A stretch of DNA of 56,290 nucleotides from Ga0077555 sp031367895 (GTDB taxonomy: Bacteria > Pseudomonadota > Alphaproteobacteria > Rhizobiales > Hyphomicrobiaceae): assembly GCA_031367895.1 (NCBI GenBank), contig JANLQP010000009.1, forward strand, positions 1-56,290, given 5' to 3'. Positions 40,212-48,950 of the stretch are shown here, one piece after another. Position numbers and translations under genes: made by a program. Below the pieces are notes generated by a model. That model did not search any database, had not been told where the DNA came from, and was given only the letters and a program-made list of their open reading frames with translations. Every line of letters begins with the position of its first letter. The stretch's first letter is position 1.

Positions 40212-41024
40212 TCACCGATTCTTCTCCAGCGTTGGCTTCTCCAGCGTCGGCAGCCGGTAGCGGTCCTGCGGATCCTGCCAGCCCTTGAAATCGGGTTTGC
40301 GCTTTTCCGCAAAAGCCGAGCGCGACTCCATCAGATCGCCCTTGTCGCCGTGCTCGTGCAGCTTCGCCGCCAACGCCTTCTGCTCGGGCGTCGGGTTCGG
40401 CCGCATCTGGCGCATCATGTGCACGGTATTGACTCGCGAGGCTGGCGGCAGTGACAACAGGTGTTCGGCCATCTCGACCGCGGTCGGGATCAGCTTCTCC
40501 TGCGGCACCACGCGGTTGAGGAAGCCGATCTGGTGGAAGCGTTCGGCGGTGAAGCGGAACCCCAGCGCCATCTCCATCGCGATCGGATACGGCAGGTTGG
40601 CGAGATGACCGTGGTTGTAGCCGCCGAGCAGCCAGCGCTTGGCTTCCGACACCTCGAACACGGCCTCAGGGACCGCGACGCGCAGATCCGTTTGTTCGAC
40701 CAGCATGAAGCCGCCGCCCATGGCAAAGCCGTTGACCGCCGCGATCACAGGCTTTTCCAGCGAACCGTCCAGGAACGGGTTGACGATGTCGCGCCGGCCG
40801 CCGGGCTTGCCCGTGGTCAGCGTTTCCTTCATGTCCTCGCCAGCGCAGAAGCCACGCCCGGTGCCGGTGAAAATCGCAACTTCCAGGTCTTTGTCGTGGC
40901 GGAAACTCGTCCAGGCCTCGGCCAGCGCCAGTCGCATCTCGGTGTTGAGGGCGTTGAGCCGCTCCGGGCGGTTCATGCGCACGATCAGGATTTGGCCCCG
41001 ACGCTCGGTTTCGACAACGGCCAT
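40212..41024 (-). CDS. Enoyl-CoA hydratase/isomerase family protein
   Basis: This 270-residue crotonase-fold protein acts on an acyl-CoA thioester. Oxyanion-hole segments are visible in RGFCAGEDMKE and GFAMGGGFMLVEQTDLRVA, with NRPERLNALNTEMRLAL at the N-terminus. The usual catalytic glutamates are not obvious in the FEVSEAKRWLL stretch, so it may be a hydratase, isomerase or hydrolase variant. GGAAGGAT lies six bases before the ATG at 41024. The C-terminus ends PTLEKPTLEKNR, from a 15-bp tandem duplication at 40221-40250. No beta-oxidation partner is adjacent. Confidence 0.88.
   Translation of the reverse strand: MAVVETERRGQILIVRMNRPERLNALNTEMRLALAEAWTSFRHDKDLEVAIFTGTGRGFCAGEDMKETLTTGKPGGRRDIVNPFLDGSLEKPVIAAVNGFAMGGGFMLVEQTDLRVAVPEAVFEVSEAKRWLLGGYNHGHLANLPYPIAMEMALGFRFTAERFHQIGFLNRVVPQEKLIPTAVEMAEHLLSLPPASRVNTVHMMRQMRPNPTPEQKALAAKLHEHGDKGDLMESRSAFAEKRKPDFKGWQDPQDRYRLPTLEKPTLEKNR
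40221..40250. repeat. In-frame tandem duplication of 15 bp inside the enoyl-CoA hydratase C-terminus
   Basis: CTTCTCCAGCGTTGG is followed by CTTCTCCAGCGTCGG, which duplicates five codons so the protein ends with two copies of TLEKP/N. Being 15 bp, it keeps the reading frame. Confidence 0.8.
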
Positions 41025-41159
41025 GGCGATATCCTTCCTCGATGTGCGCGCGCAGCGGCGCAGTTGCACGGCAAACGTAACGCAGGTGGTGCGTTGGCGC
41101 CATCTCCGGGCCGGATGGCTGCGCCGGACGATCCGGCCGAGGCACGGCGCCTCCCGCCC

Positions 41160-41747
41160 TCAGCCCTCGAGCACCTCATCCAGATCAATCACAAGACCTG
41201 GCTGCTCCAGCGTCAGCTTGCTGCGACGGTCGTTGATGATCTGGGTTCGCAGAACCGTGCCTGCCTCCCGCGCGTGATGGATGAGTAGGGGCTTATCGGG
41301 ATCGGCGACGATGTAGTGCTGCACGCTGGCCATGCCAAAGTAGCCGTCGAGCTTCGTGCTGAGATCGAACTTGGCGGTCGCCGGTGACAGAACCTCGCAG
41401 ACGATCGCCGGGTTTGGCACGATCAAGGTGCCACGTGGCACCTTCGGTCCGAGATAGACCAGCAGATCCGGCTCGACCAGCCGCCCCGACGGGAGCCGAA
41501 CGGAAGCGCCGTCTATCGCGACATGCGCTTCGATCTTGGAGGTTTTGATAGCGGTATGAATGGCCCTATACAGCGTTGCCTTCATTTCCCAATGCTGCGA
41601 GCGTTCCGCGTTCATCTCACCGGCGGCTCCGTGCTTCTCGACAACTTGGCCGTCCCACAGCTCGAACCGTCCCGCCTCCTTCGGCTGGGCCTCGGACCAG
41701 GCGAGAAACTCCTCGACGGTCATTGTATGTTTCGGCAGCGCGGTCAT
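41160..41747 (-). CDS. Uma2 family PD-(D/E)xK-fold protein
   Basis: This 195-residue protein belongs to Uma2 (DUF820), a family of restriction-endonuclease-like fold with unknown cellular role. Visible pieces are FLAWSEAQPKEAGRFELWDG, the active-site region VEPDLLVYLG (D) and PAIVCEVLSPATAKFDL (E, then a Ser-Pro). It ends VIDLDEVLEG. Start at 41747 has no convincing ribosome binding site; MTVEEF further in is possible. Uma2 genes are common in cyanobacteria and sporadic in alphaproteobacteria, often in several copies. A nuclease or toxin-like role is not proven. Confidence 0.82.
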   Translation of the reverse strand: MTALPKHTMTVEEFLAWSEAQPKEAGRFELWDGQVVEKHGAAGEMNAERSQHWEMKATLYRAIHTAIKTSKIEAHVAIDGASVRLPSGRLVEPDLLVYLGPKVPRGTLIVPNPAIVCEVLSPATAKFDLSTKLDGYFGMASVQHYIVADPDKPLLIHHAREAGTVLRTQIINDRRSKLTLEQPGLVIDLDEVLEG

Positions 41748-41806
41748 GGGGAGATTATGCCTTCGAACGGGCTGACGCGCCAGCGGCGACAATTTCGTAT
41801 GGCTGC

Positions 41807-42475
41807 TCACCGCGCCGGCAATGCCCGCAAGAACGCGGCAACGGCGTCGGCGGCGGCTGTGAGGTTGGCCTTGCGGGTGACGCCGGACGCGCCGCGCGGG
41901 CCAAAATCGTGGTCGCCGTCCGTCATCCAGGTGACCGCGATGCTTTTCGACAGCACGTAACCTTCGACCTCGTCGCGGGTGCCGAAGGGATCGCGCTCGC
42001 CTTGCACGATCAGCGCCGGGCATTTGAGCGACGCCAGATGCGCGGTGCGCAGCTTGTCCGGTGTCCCTGGCGGGTGAAACGGGTAGCCGAGGCAAACGAG
42101 ACCTTGCACCGCGCCTGCGCCATGCAATTGGTCCGCGACGAGGCTTGCAACCCGTCCGCCCATGGATTTGCCGCCGATTGCGACCCGGCCCGGCAGATCG
42201 CGGAACGCTTCCGTCACCGTGGTCTTGTAGGCGTCCATCAGCAATTCGGCCTTCGGTGCGGGTTTGCGCTTACCAGTCAGCCGGCGCGACACCATGTACG
42301 GAAACTCGAAGCGGATGACACGGATGCGCCGATCGGCCAGCAGATCCGCCATCTGGTTCATGAATGCGCTGTCCATGGCGGCGCCTGCGCCGTGCGCCAG
42401 CAGCAGCGTGGCCTCGGGATCGGGCGCACCAGTATCGGAGCCGGTGATGAGAAAGTTCGACGGTTCGGTCGTCAT
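41807..42475 (-). CDS. Alpha/beta hydrolase, TEX30/KANL3-like
   Basis: This 222-residue hydrolase shows the nucleophile elbow GGKSMGGR (Ser), the GERDPFG acid loop and the catalytic His in DGDHDFGP. The start LLLAHGAGAAMDSAFMN carries the HG oxyanion motif of this branch (alpha/beta hydrolases like KANL3/TEX30). Start choice is the ATG at 42475, without a strong ribosome binding site; the frame continues to 42532. It is on the minus strand, divergent from htpG. Substrate and pathway are unknown; esterase or thioesterase activity is likely. Confidence 0.85.
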   Translation of the reverse strand: MTTEPSNFLITGSDTGAPDPEATLLLAHGAGAAMDSAFMNQMADLLADRRIRVIRFEFPYMVSRRLTGKRKPAPKAELLMDAYKTTVTEAFRDLPGRVAIGGKSMGGRVASLVADQLHGAGAVQGLVCLGYPFHPPGTPDKLRTAHLASLKCPALIVQGERDPFGTRDEVEGYVLSKSIAVTWMTDGDHDFGPRGASGVTRKANLTAAADAVAAFLRALPAR

Positions 42476-42570
42476 GCAGCAGGGTGTTTCCAATATCGAC
42501 GTCAGGGCTTGATTCAGCGACAGTTTCGACAAATATTCCGGCCCGTCCGGACAAATGAGGAAGATTGGTC

Positions 42571-44457
42571 ATGTCATCAGACGCAACACCAGCAGCTGCC
42601 ACGCACACGTTCCAGGCGGAGGTTTCGCGCCTGCTGCATCTGATGGTGCATTCGGTCTACACTGACAAGGAAATCTTCCTGCGTGAGTTGATCTCGAACG
42701 CGTCGGACGCCTGCGACAAGCTCCGCTACGAGGCGATCGCCAAGCCCGACCTGCTGGCCGCCGGGACCACGCTCGCCATCCGCATCACCGCCGACAAGGC
42801 AGCCAAGACGCTGACCATCGCCGACAACGGCATCGGCATGAACGAGGCGGAACTGATCGACAACCTCGGTACTATTGCCCGCTCCGGCACGCGCGCCTTC
42901 CTCGACAAGCTGGCCAGCGACGCCAACAGCTCGAACTCGCTGATCGGCCAGTTCGGCGTCGGTTTCTACTCGGCGTTCATGGTTGCCGATCGCATCGAAG
43001 TGGTCTCCGCCAAGGCCGGCGAGAGCGGCACGCACATCTGGACCTCGGACGGCATGAGCGGCTTCACGGTTGCGGCTGCACCGGCCGAGCGGGCAATTCT
43101 GGTGGCGCGCGGCACGTCTGTGACGTTGCATCTCAAATCGGACGCTTTGAACTTCCTCGAGGACGCGACGATCGAGCGAATCGTGCGCACCTATTCGGAC
43201 CACATCCTGTTCCCGGTGGAACTGGTCGAGGGGCCGGGCAAAACCCGCCAGATCAACTCCGCGAGCGCGCTCTGGCAACGCTCCAAGGCCGAGGTGAAGC
43301 CCGAGGAATACAAGGAAGTCTACAACACCGTCGCCGGCCAGTTCGACGAGCCCGCGCTGACGATCCATTACCGCGCGGAGGGGCGCCAATCGTACGCCGT
43401 GTTGCTGTTCGTGCCGTCGAGCCGGCCGTTCGATTTGTTCGACGTCGAGCGCAAGGGCCGCGTCAAGCTCTATGTGCGCCGCGTCTTCATCACGGACGAA
43501 GCCGGTCTGTTGCCGGGATACCTGCGATTCGTCCGCGGTGTCGTCGACAGTGAGGACGTGCCGCTCAACATCTCGCGCGAGATGCTGCAGAACAATCCGC
43601 TGGTCGGGCTGATCCGCAAGGCGGTGACAGGCCGCGTCATCTCCGAGCTGGAAGGCTTGGCCGAGAAGGAGCCCGAGCGCTTCGAAAAAATCTGGGACAC
43701 GTTCGGCACTGTCATCAAGGAAGGCATCTACGAGGATTACGAGCGCCGCGATGCGCTGCTGAAGCTGGCGCGCTTCCGTACCACAGCGGGCAGCGGGTGG
43801 CGATCGCTCGGCGACTACGTCAAGGCGCTCCGGCCCGGCCAGGACGAGATCTACTACCTCACCGGCGACAGCCTCGACCGGTTGAAAGCCAGCCCGCAAC
43901 TCGAGGCGGCGGCCGCGCGCGGCGTCGAGGTCCTGCTGCTGGCCGATCCGGTCGACAGTTTCTGGTCGTCGCTCTCCCTCTCGTTCGAGGGCAAGAAGCT
44001 GCGCTCCCTCTCGCAAGGCGAGGTCGATCTCTCGAAAGTGGAGCAGCTGGAATCCACGACGCCACCGGCCGATGCGGGCGACGTGGCGGCGCTTCTGGCC
44101 GCAATCAAGTCGACGCTTGGCGATGCCGTCAGCGATGTGCGTGCTTCCAAGCGGCTGGTGACGTCGGCCGTGTGTCTCGTGGCGCCTGGCGCCGGGCCGG
44201 ATCTGGCGCTCGACCGCCTGCTGCAGAAGCGCCAGGACGGCGCCGGCATCAAGCCTGTGCTCGAAATCAACGCCGGGCACGCGCTCGTCAAGGCAGCTGG
44301 CGTAAGCTTTGCTGCTGGACTTAAGGATGAGGTGGCCGACCTCGCCGGCCTGATGCTCGATCAGGCGCGCGTGCTCGACGGCGAAATGCCGGCCGACCCG
44401 GCGAAGTTCGCCGAGCGGCTCAACCGCTTCGTCGTGCGCGGGCTCGGACAATCGTAG
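42571..44457 (+). CDS. htpG: Molecular chaperone HtpG (Hsp90)
   Basis: This 628-residue cytosolic ATP-dependent chaperone assists folding of client proteins during stress. The N-terminal ATPase motifs are clear: LRELISNASDACDKLR, DNGIGM and QFGVGFYSAFMVAD. They are followed by the middle domain (KLYVRRVFI, LPGYLRFVRGVVDSEDVPLNISREMLQ). The C-terminal domain ends with NRFVVRGLGQS. GAGGAAG precedes the ATG at 42571. A hairpin directly follows the stop codon. Family length is normal. Confidence 0.97.
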   Translation: MSSDATPAAATHTFQAEVSRLLHLMVHSVYTDKEIFLRELISNASDACDKLRYEAIAKPDLLAAGTTLAIRITADKAAKTLTIADNGIGMNEAELIDNLGTIARSGTRAFLDKLASDANSSNSLIGQFGVGFYSAFMVADRIEVVSAKAGESGTHIWTSDGMSGFTVAAAPAERAILVARGTSVTLHLKSDALNFLEDATIERIVRTYSDHILFPVELVEGPGKTRQINSASALWQRSKAEVKPEEYKEVYNTVAGQFDEPALTIHYRAEGRQSYAVLLFVPSSRPFDLFDVERKGRVKLYVRRVFITDEAGLLPGYLRFVRGVVDSEDVPLNISREMLQNNPLVGLIRKAVTGRVISELEGLAEKEPERFEKIWDTFGTVIKEGIYEDYERRDALLKLARFRTTAGSGWRSLGDYVKALRPGQDEIYYLTGDSLDRLKASPQLEAAAARGVEVLLLADPVDSFWSSLSLSFEGKKLRSLSQGEVDLSKVEQLESTTPPADAGDVAALLAAIKSTLGDAVSDVRASKRLVTSAVCLVAPGAGPDLALDRLLQKRQDGAGIKPVLEINAGHALVKAAGVSFAAGLKDEVADLAGLMLDQARVLDGEMPADPAKFAERLNRFVVRGLGQS

Positions 44458-44498
44458 GGCGCCAATAGCCGCGCGTTGCACTCGCGGCGTATTGCGCC
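44458..44498 (+). terminator. Hairpin directly after htpG
   Basis: Imperfect arms GGCGCCAATAGCCGCG and CGCGGCGTATTGCGCC pair around a nine-base loop, starting at the base after the htpG stop codon. No T run follows, so it is a possible terminator or 3'-end stabiliser. A GGCGCAATACGGCGG sequence nearby at about 44526 repeats part of it. Confidence 0.5.
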
Positions 44499-44693
44499 GA
44501 CGCGATGCTTGATCGAACGCTCAATTGGCGCAATACGGCGGTAAGTGCAGGCCGCCTATTGACGCCCTACGGACATCTCGCCGTCTCCACGCGTCGTCTG
44601 ATCGTCCCCGCACATCGCACTGGCATGGGCCATGCAATCTGCCTTGGCACATCGACGCCCTTATCCCGGGCCGAGCCAGCCGCGAGGCACCGC

Positions 44694-46145
44694 ATGCGCA
44701 CGAAATTGCCAGTTCTCAGTGATATCCTCACGCCCGACGCCAATAATTTCGGTGCCATCCGTCTCGCGATGGCACTGGCCGTCCTGGTTTCGCACTCCTA
44801 CTGGCTCGCCACGGGGCAGCCGTCGCTCGAACCGCTGCACACGTGGACGCATCACTCGCTCGGCGAGCACGCGGTGCAGGTGTTCTTTTTCCTGAGCGGC
44901 GTGGTCGTCACGCAAAGCCTGTTCAAGAGCAAGAGCGTCGTCGATTTCGCCGCCGCGCGCGCTTTCCGCATCTTTCCGGGGCTGATCGCCTGCGTGCTGC
45001 TGACAGCCTTCGTGCTCGGCCCCCTCGCGACGACCGGCAGCGTCAAGGCGTACTTCGCCGACAAGGGCGTCATCACCTACATCGCCAAGACGCTCTCGTT
45101 GTCGACCGGTGCAGCGCCGCTGCCAGGCGTCTTTACCAATGTCCCGGTGCCGAACCTCGTTAACCTATCGCTCTGGACGCTGAAATACGAGGTGCTTTGC
45201 TACACGCTGCTGGCGCTCTTCGGTCTCGCCTGTTTGCGCCTACCGAAGCTGCAGCCGGCCTTCACGGCGGCACTGGCGCTGATCGTTGCCTTGATCTTCG
45301 TCGGAGCGCCGAAGCCGATCTCCGGCTACACGATGACCGACAACATCCGCTATTTCGTCCTGTTCTTCGGCATGGGCACGCTCGCCTTCATGCTGCGCCG
45401 GCAACTGGTGCTCTATTGGCCGCTGCTGCCGCTGCTCGGCATCGGATTCGTGCTGGCGATCGGCACCCGCTTCGCGGAACTGACGAGCGCGCTGTTTCTC
45501 GGTTACGGCACGCTGCTGGTTGCCGCACTGAAGTTGCCGCGCCTGCGCTGGTTCACCAACGATCAGGACTATTCCTATGCGGTCTACATCCTCGCCTGCC
45601 CGATCCAACAGGCCCTGCTTTCAGCACGGCCCGGCATCGGCCCTATCGAGTTGACGCTCGTCACGCTCGGGCTGGTGCTGCCGATGGCTGTTTTCAGCTG
45701 GACGCATATCGAGCGGCCCGCCATGCACCTGCGCCGTCCGGTCGTTGCCTGGATCGGCCGTCGTGCGGAGACCCTCAGACACATGCTGAACCTCTCGGCG
45801 ATAAAGCCGCACCGCGCCACCAAGCTCGTCGCCGTCGACGTTGCCAAGGGAGCGGCAAAGTCGCCACCGGCGCCAGTCGCAGCTGCTACCCCGATCGCCA
45901 CCGCCTTCCGCAAGTGCCAGGCGACGCTGACATGGCCTGCGTCTAAAACCGCCGACGGCCCCGTCACTGTTGCCACGGCACCCCCGGCTCTGCGTGCGCA
46001 GCCTGAGGCACGGACCGTCGCCAATCGCTTCCGCCAGCGCCCGGCACCAAAAACCGATCCGCTGCCAGGCCTCTTCGAGACGCGCCGCGACAGAGCCGTT
46101 CTGCGCCGCTTCACGGGCTCGGGATCGAACCTGCAGGTGCCCTGA
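44694..46145 (+). CDS. Acyltransferase 3 family membrane protein with long C-terminal tail
   Basis: This 483-residue protein contains the Acyltransf_3 membrane domain: about ten helices, FGAIRLAMALAVLVSHSYWL with a conserved His, then VFFFLSGVVVTQSLF. Such enzymes O-acetylate or O-acylate cell-surface sugars, using an acyl donor from the cytoplasm. The last about 120 residues are a soluble, basic, Ala/Pro-rich tail without recognisable domain. GAGG lies six bases before the ATG at 44694; the frame extends 63 codons further up without support. It could decorate the surface polysaccharide made elsewhere in the window, but distance leaves this unproven. Confidence 0.85.
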   Translation: MRTKLPVLSDILTPDANNFGAIRLAMALAVLVSHSYWLATGQPSLEPLHTWTHHSLGEHAVQVFFFLSGVVVTQSLFKSKSVVDFAAARAFRIFPGLIACVLLTAFVLGPLATTGSVKAYFADKGVITYIAKTLSLSTGAAPLPGVFTNVPVPNLVNLSLWTLKYEVLCYTLLALFGLACLRLPKLQPAFTAALALIVALIFVGAPKPISGYTMTDNIRYFVLFFGMGTLAFMLRRQLVLYWPLLPLLGIGFVLAIGTRFAELTSALFLGYGTLLVAALKLPRLRWFTNDQDYSYAVYILACPIQQALLSARPGIGPIELTLVTLGLVLPMAVFSWTHIERPAMHLRRPVVAWIGRRAETLRHMLNLSAIKPHRATKLVAVDVAKGAAKSPPAPVAAATPIATAFRKCQATLTWPASKTADGPVTVATAPPALRAQPEARTVANRFRQRPAPKTDPLPGLFETRRDRAVLRRFTGSGSNLQVP

Positions 46146-46336
46146 AACGGCTGGTTCCGCCAAGCCCGCCCCGAGTGTTGCGACTGGCAATTGCTGACCG
46201 AACACCCGCTGCAATTTCTAGTCGGCAATCGCGAGCCCTCCCAACAGCGCACGTTCGATCTGTACGTCCTGACTGGCGGGCCGTCCGCGGCTCGCCTACA
46301 GTCGTTTCCGCGAAGCAATCGCGGGGAGAACAACCG

Positions 46337-46633
46337 ATGCGCCTTCAGGACGCCGCCCGAGTCATCCGCTCGAAGAACGCAGGCCCGACGCAAGTCACCA
46401 TCGACCTGATGTTCGACGACGAGAAACTTTACGCCCGCGCGCTCAAAGCCGCGAGCCTCAAGCCCGAGGTGATCGCGCAGCGCTATGGCGTCTCCGAGGC
46501 CGAGGTGATCCCGTATCCGGCCGCCAACGCCATCAAGATCGTACTGCCGCGCCGCATCATCGCCGGTTCGCCTGGCGATACCGACGTCTACGGCGCGCAG
46601 CAGCATCGCCCGATGCTCGACGTCGAGATCTGA
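46337..46633 (+). CDS. DUF4387 domain protein
   Basis: This 98-residue soluble protein is made of one domain that starts RLQDAARVIRSKNAGPTQVTIDLMF and includes VIAQRYGVSEAEVIPYPAANAIKIVLPRR. This is the DUF4387 pattern, which is encoded next to, or fused with, AtuA-type proteins. A GGGGAGA site precedes the ATG at 46337. It is followed after 42 bases by the AtuA-like gene on the same strand. The two products very probably work together as subunits. No enzyme activity is known to me for this domain. Confidence 0.85.
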   Translation: MRLQDAARVIRSKNAGPTQVTIDLMFDDEKLYARALKAASLKPEVIAQRYGVSEAEVIPYPAANAIKIVLPRRIIAGSPGDTDVYGAQQHRPMLDVEI

Positions 46634-46675
46634 AGCCACCCCGATCCGCGGCTCCCCCATTCTGAGGCTCCCCAC

Positions 46676-48070
46676 ATGAGCAACTTCAAGCGCGTCATCG
46701 AGAAGTGGCAGAAGGAAAAGGGTCCGCTGCGCATCCTCTCCGCGTCCGGCCAGCTCGGCTACGGCATCGCCGAGAAGGCGTTCCGCGCCGGACTCGAGCG
46801 GGACCTGCATCTGATCGGCGCCGACATGGGCTCGGTCGACCCTGGCCCCTACTATCTCGGTTCCGGCAAACTCGCGACCGCGTACCGCACGACCAAGCGC
46901 GACCTGAAGCTGGCGCTCACCGGCGCCCTTTCAATGAAGGTACCGTTGATCATCGGCACAGCGGGCACTGCCGGCGGCGACGTCCATCTGCGCCAAACGA
47001 TCGACATCGTCCGCGAGATCGCGCGCGAGGAAAAGCTCACCTTCAAGCTCGCGACCATCACCGCCGAGATGCCGCGCGACGTCGTCAAGGCCAAGGCGCG
47101 CGCCGGCAAGATCGCTTCGATCGGGCCGATTCCCCCGCTCGACGATGCCGAGATCGACGGCGCCGCGTGCATCGTCGGCCAGATGGGGACCGAGGCGTTC
47201 ATCCGCGCCATCGAGCTGGAACCGGACGTCATCATCACCGGGCGTGCCTGCGACACCGCCATCTACACGTCGCTGCCGGCGAAACTCGGTTTCCCGATCG
47301 GCCCTGCACTGCAGATGGCCAAAATCATCGAATGCGCCTCGCTCTGCTGCGAGGGCGGTGGCCGCGACGCGATGCTCGGCACACTCGAGGGCTTGAGCTT
47401 CGTGCTCGAAAGCATGAACCCGATCCGCAAGGCAACGCCGATGTCGGTCGCAGCCCACGGCCTCTACGAGCAGGCCGATCCCCTCTCGGTCGCCGAGCCG
47501 GAAGGCGTGCTCTATTTGCAGGACTCCAAGTTCGAGGCCGTGGACGAGCGCCGCTGCCGCGTTTCCGGTGGCCGCTGGGTGCCGGCCAAGCAGTTCTCGG
47601 TCAAGATCGAGGGCGCCACCCGGGTCGGTGCCCGCGCCATCATGGTGGCGGGCTCCACCGATCCCGTGTTCATCGAAAAGTCTGACGAGATCGCGGCAAG
47701 CGTCGAGGCGATGGTGCGCGAGCTGGTGCCCCCCGACCCGAAGAACCCCTACCAGATGATCTTCCGCTTCTACGGCAAGGGCGTCGTGGGCATGCAACCG
47801 GTGTCGCGCCCGCCCGAAGAGGTCGGCGTCATGGTCGAATGCATCGGTGCCGACGAGGACGAGGCCCGCGCCGTGGCGGCAACCGCAAAGCAGTACCTGT
47901 TGCACGCACCGTTCCCCGGCCGCATCTCGACCGCCGGCAACCTCGGCTTCCCGTTCACGCCGCCCGAACTCACCGCTGGCGATGCCTACCGCTTCAGCGT
48001 CTACCACATCATGGAAGTCGACGACCTGGCGCCGCTGTTCCCGGTCAAGCTGGAGGTGATCGGGGGGTAG
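46676..48070 (+). CDS. AtuA family (DUF1446) protein
   Basis: This 464-residue protein belongs to the acyclic terpene utilization AtuA family. It begins with RILSASGQLGYGIAEKAF and carries the conserved GADMGSVDPGPYYLGSG, GTAGGDVHLRQT and TGRACDTAIYTSLPAKLG segments. In Pseudomonas atuA is required for citronellol/geraniol degradation, but most homologs occur outside terpene pathways and have no known reaction. Its small partner DUF4387 is encoded upstream. No atuB-H genes, carboxylase or CoA ligase are adjacent, so a terpene pathway is not supported. The protein is cytosolic; there is no signal sequence or helix. Confidence 0.87.
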   Translation: MSNFKRVIEKWQKEKGPLRILSASGQLGYGIAEKAFRAGLERDLHLIGADMGSVDPGPYYLGSGKLATAYRTTKRDLKLALTGALSMKVPLIIGTAGTAGGDVHLRQTIDIVREIAREEKLTFKLATITAEMPRDVVKAKARAGKIASIGPIPPLDDAEIDGAACIVGQMGTEAFIRAIELEPDVIITGRACDTAIYTSLPAKLGFPIGPALQMAKIIECASLCCEGGGRDAMLGTLEGLSFVLESMNPIRKATPMSVAAHGLYEQADPLSVAEPEGVLYLQDSKFEAVDERRCRVSGGRWVPAKQFSVKIEGATRVGARAIMVAGSTDPVFIEKSDEIAASVEAMVRELVPPDPKNPYQMIFRFYGKGVVGMQPVSRPPEEVGVMVECIGADEDEARAVAATAKQYLLHAPFPGRISTAGNLGFPFTPPELTAGDAYRFSVYHIMEVDDLAPLFPVKLEVIGG

Positions 48071-48134
48071 GGTGTAAAGCGCGGCTGCAACTGGAGTTGC
48101 GCTTGCTTCAACCTATTCACCATAGCAAGCCGTC

Positions 48135-48180
48135 TCCACGCGCCGGTTGCCGCGCAGTTGCTGGTGGGCAACCGAAGCGC
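48135..48180. repeat. Dispersed hairpin repeat, copy 2
   Basis: It has the same blocks as the copy at 4948-4983 in the same orientation: TCCACGCGCCGGTTG, then GGTGGGCAACCGAAGCGC. CGGTTG and CAACCG form the stem. The loop is ten bases longer than in copy 1. Confidence 0.55.
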
Positions 48181-48380
48181 CACTGAGGATCCGACGCTCA
48201 ATATCTTGGGTGACCAATCATCGGCGCACGCCAGGAGAATTGAGCGCCAGCCCCTCACCATGCCAAGTAAGTTGAGCTCAAGCGCCACATATTCGGGCGA
48301 CCCATAATCGAGTTCCTCGGCGCGCACGCCGAGGCTGCAGGCGCGAATGCGGCGCGTGAGCGAGCCGAGCTTCCTTTCTC

Positions 48381-48503
48381 TCAGCCCTTCGTCGCGGCGG
48401 GATCGGCGGCAGCCTGGCCGGCCGCCCTGTGAATCGCGGCGCGGATGCGCTGATAGGTGCCGCAACGGCAGATATCGGTCATGGCCGCGTCGATGTCGTC
48501 GTC
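48381..48503 (-). pseudogene. Truncated remnant of a [2Fe-2S] small subunit (isoquinoline 1-oxidoreductase IorA type)
   Basis: The minus strand reads DDDIDAAMTDICRCGTYQRI and then RAAIHRAAGQAAA to a stop at 48381. This is the C-terminal second [2Fe-2S]-binding helical segment of IorA-type small subunits, including C-R-C-G-T-Y. The upstream part (first plant-type cluster, C-x4-C-x2-C) is missing, and the frame above it has unrelated residues. About 40 of the usual 150 residues remain. The large subunit gene lies at 36272-38464, so the partner may have been lost here or lie elsewhere. Confidence 0.75.
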
Positions 48504-48950
48504 GGTGGCGGTTGCTCCTCGATGACCTCTTGTCTCAGGCATTCGATCGCACTCCATGACGCCGCGCTGCGTCAGACAGATGTGTGATCGCGTCGCGGCG
48601 AATGTATCAAAGAGACGGGGAGCGACTAAAAACCTCCGGTGCAGCCCTTGCCCTGTTTCCACGTCGAACCCCGCTTCCGCCTTACCCTCGCCAAGCCGAT
48701 ATTGAGGAACCGGTATTGTTGCCATCGAGCAACACTGCCGCCCCGATCGCATCACCTCGCTCGCCCCGACAATGACATCTTTCCGCCAGCGGACCCTAGG
48801 ACAATGGCTCCCTTGTAGCGGCGGCGGCCGGGCGGTAGTTATGGCGCTGGCGACTCATCGGTCGCCGATCGCAATCCGCTGCCAGCCGCCACGCGACTGC
48901 CCATGACGACAAGTGTTTGCCTCTTAGCGGCCTGAGACTGGAACCGAACG

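Larger units (their letters stand above)
48071..48950. other. 880-base region holding an iorA remnant and a hairpin repeat
   Basis: The region includes a short GCAACT-AGTTGC hairpin near 48086-48099, the hairpin repeat at 48135-48180 and a fragment of an isoquinoline-oxidoreductase small subunit at 48381-48503. The remaining sequence, including 48540-48950, shows no gene with a ribosome binding site. The downstream DUF459 gene starts at 48951. Confidence 0.6.

Noticed and set aside
42577..44481. 634-codon open frame antisense to htpG
   Set aside because: It mirrors the htpG coding frame in GC-rich DNA, has no ribosome binding site and no recognisable protein motif.
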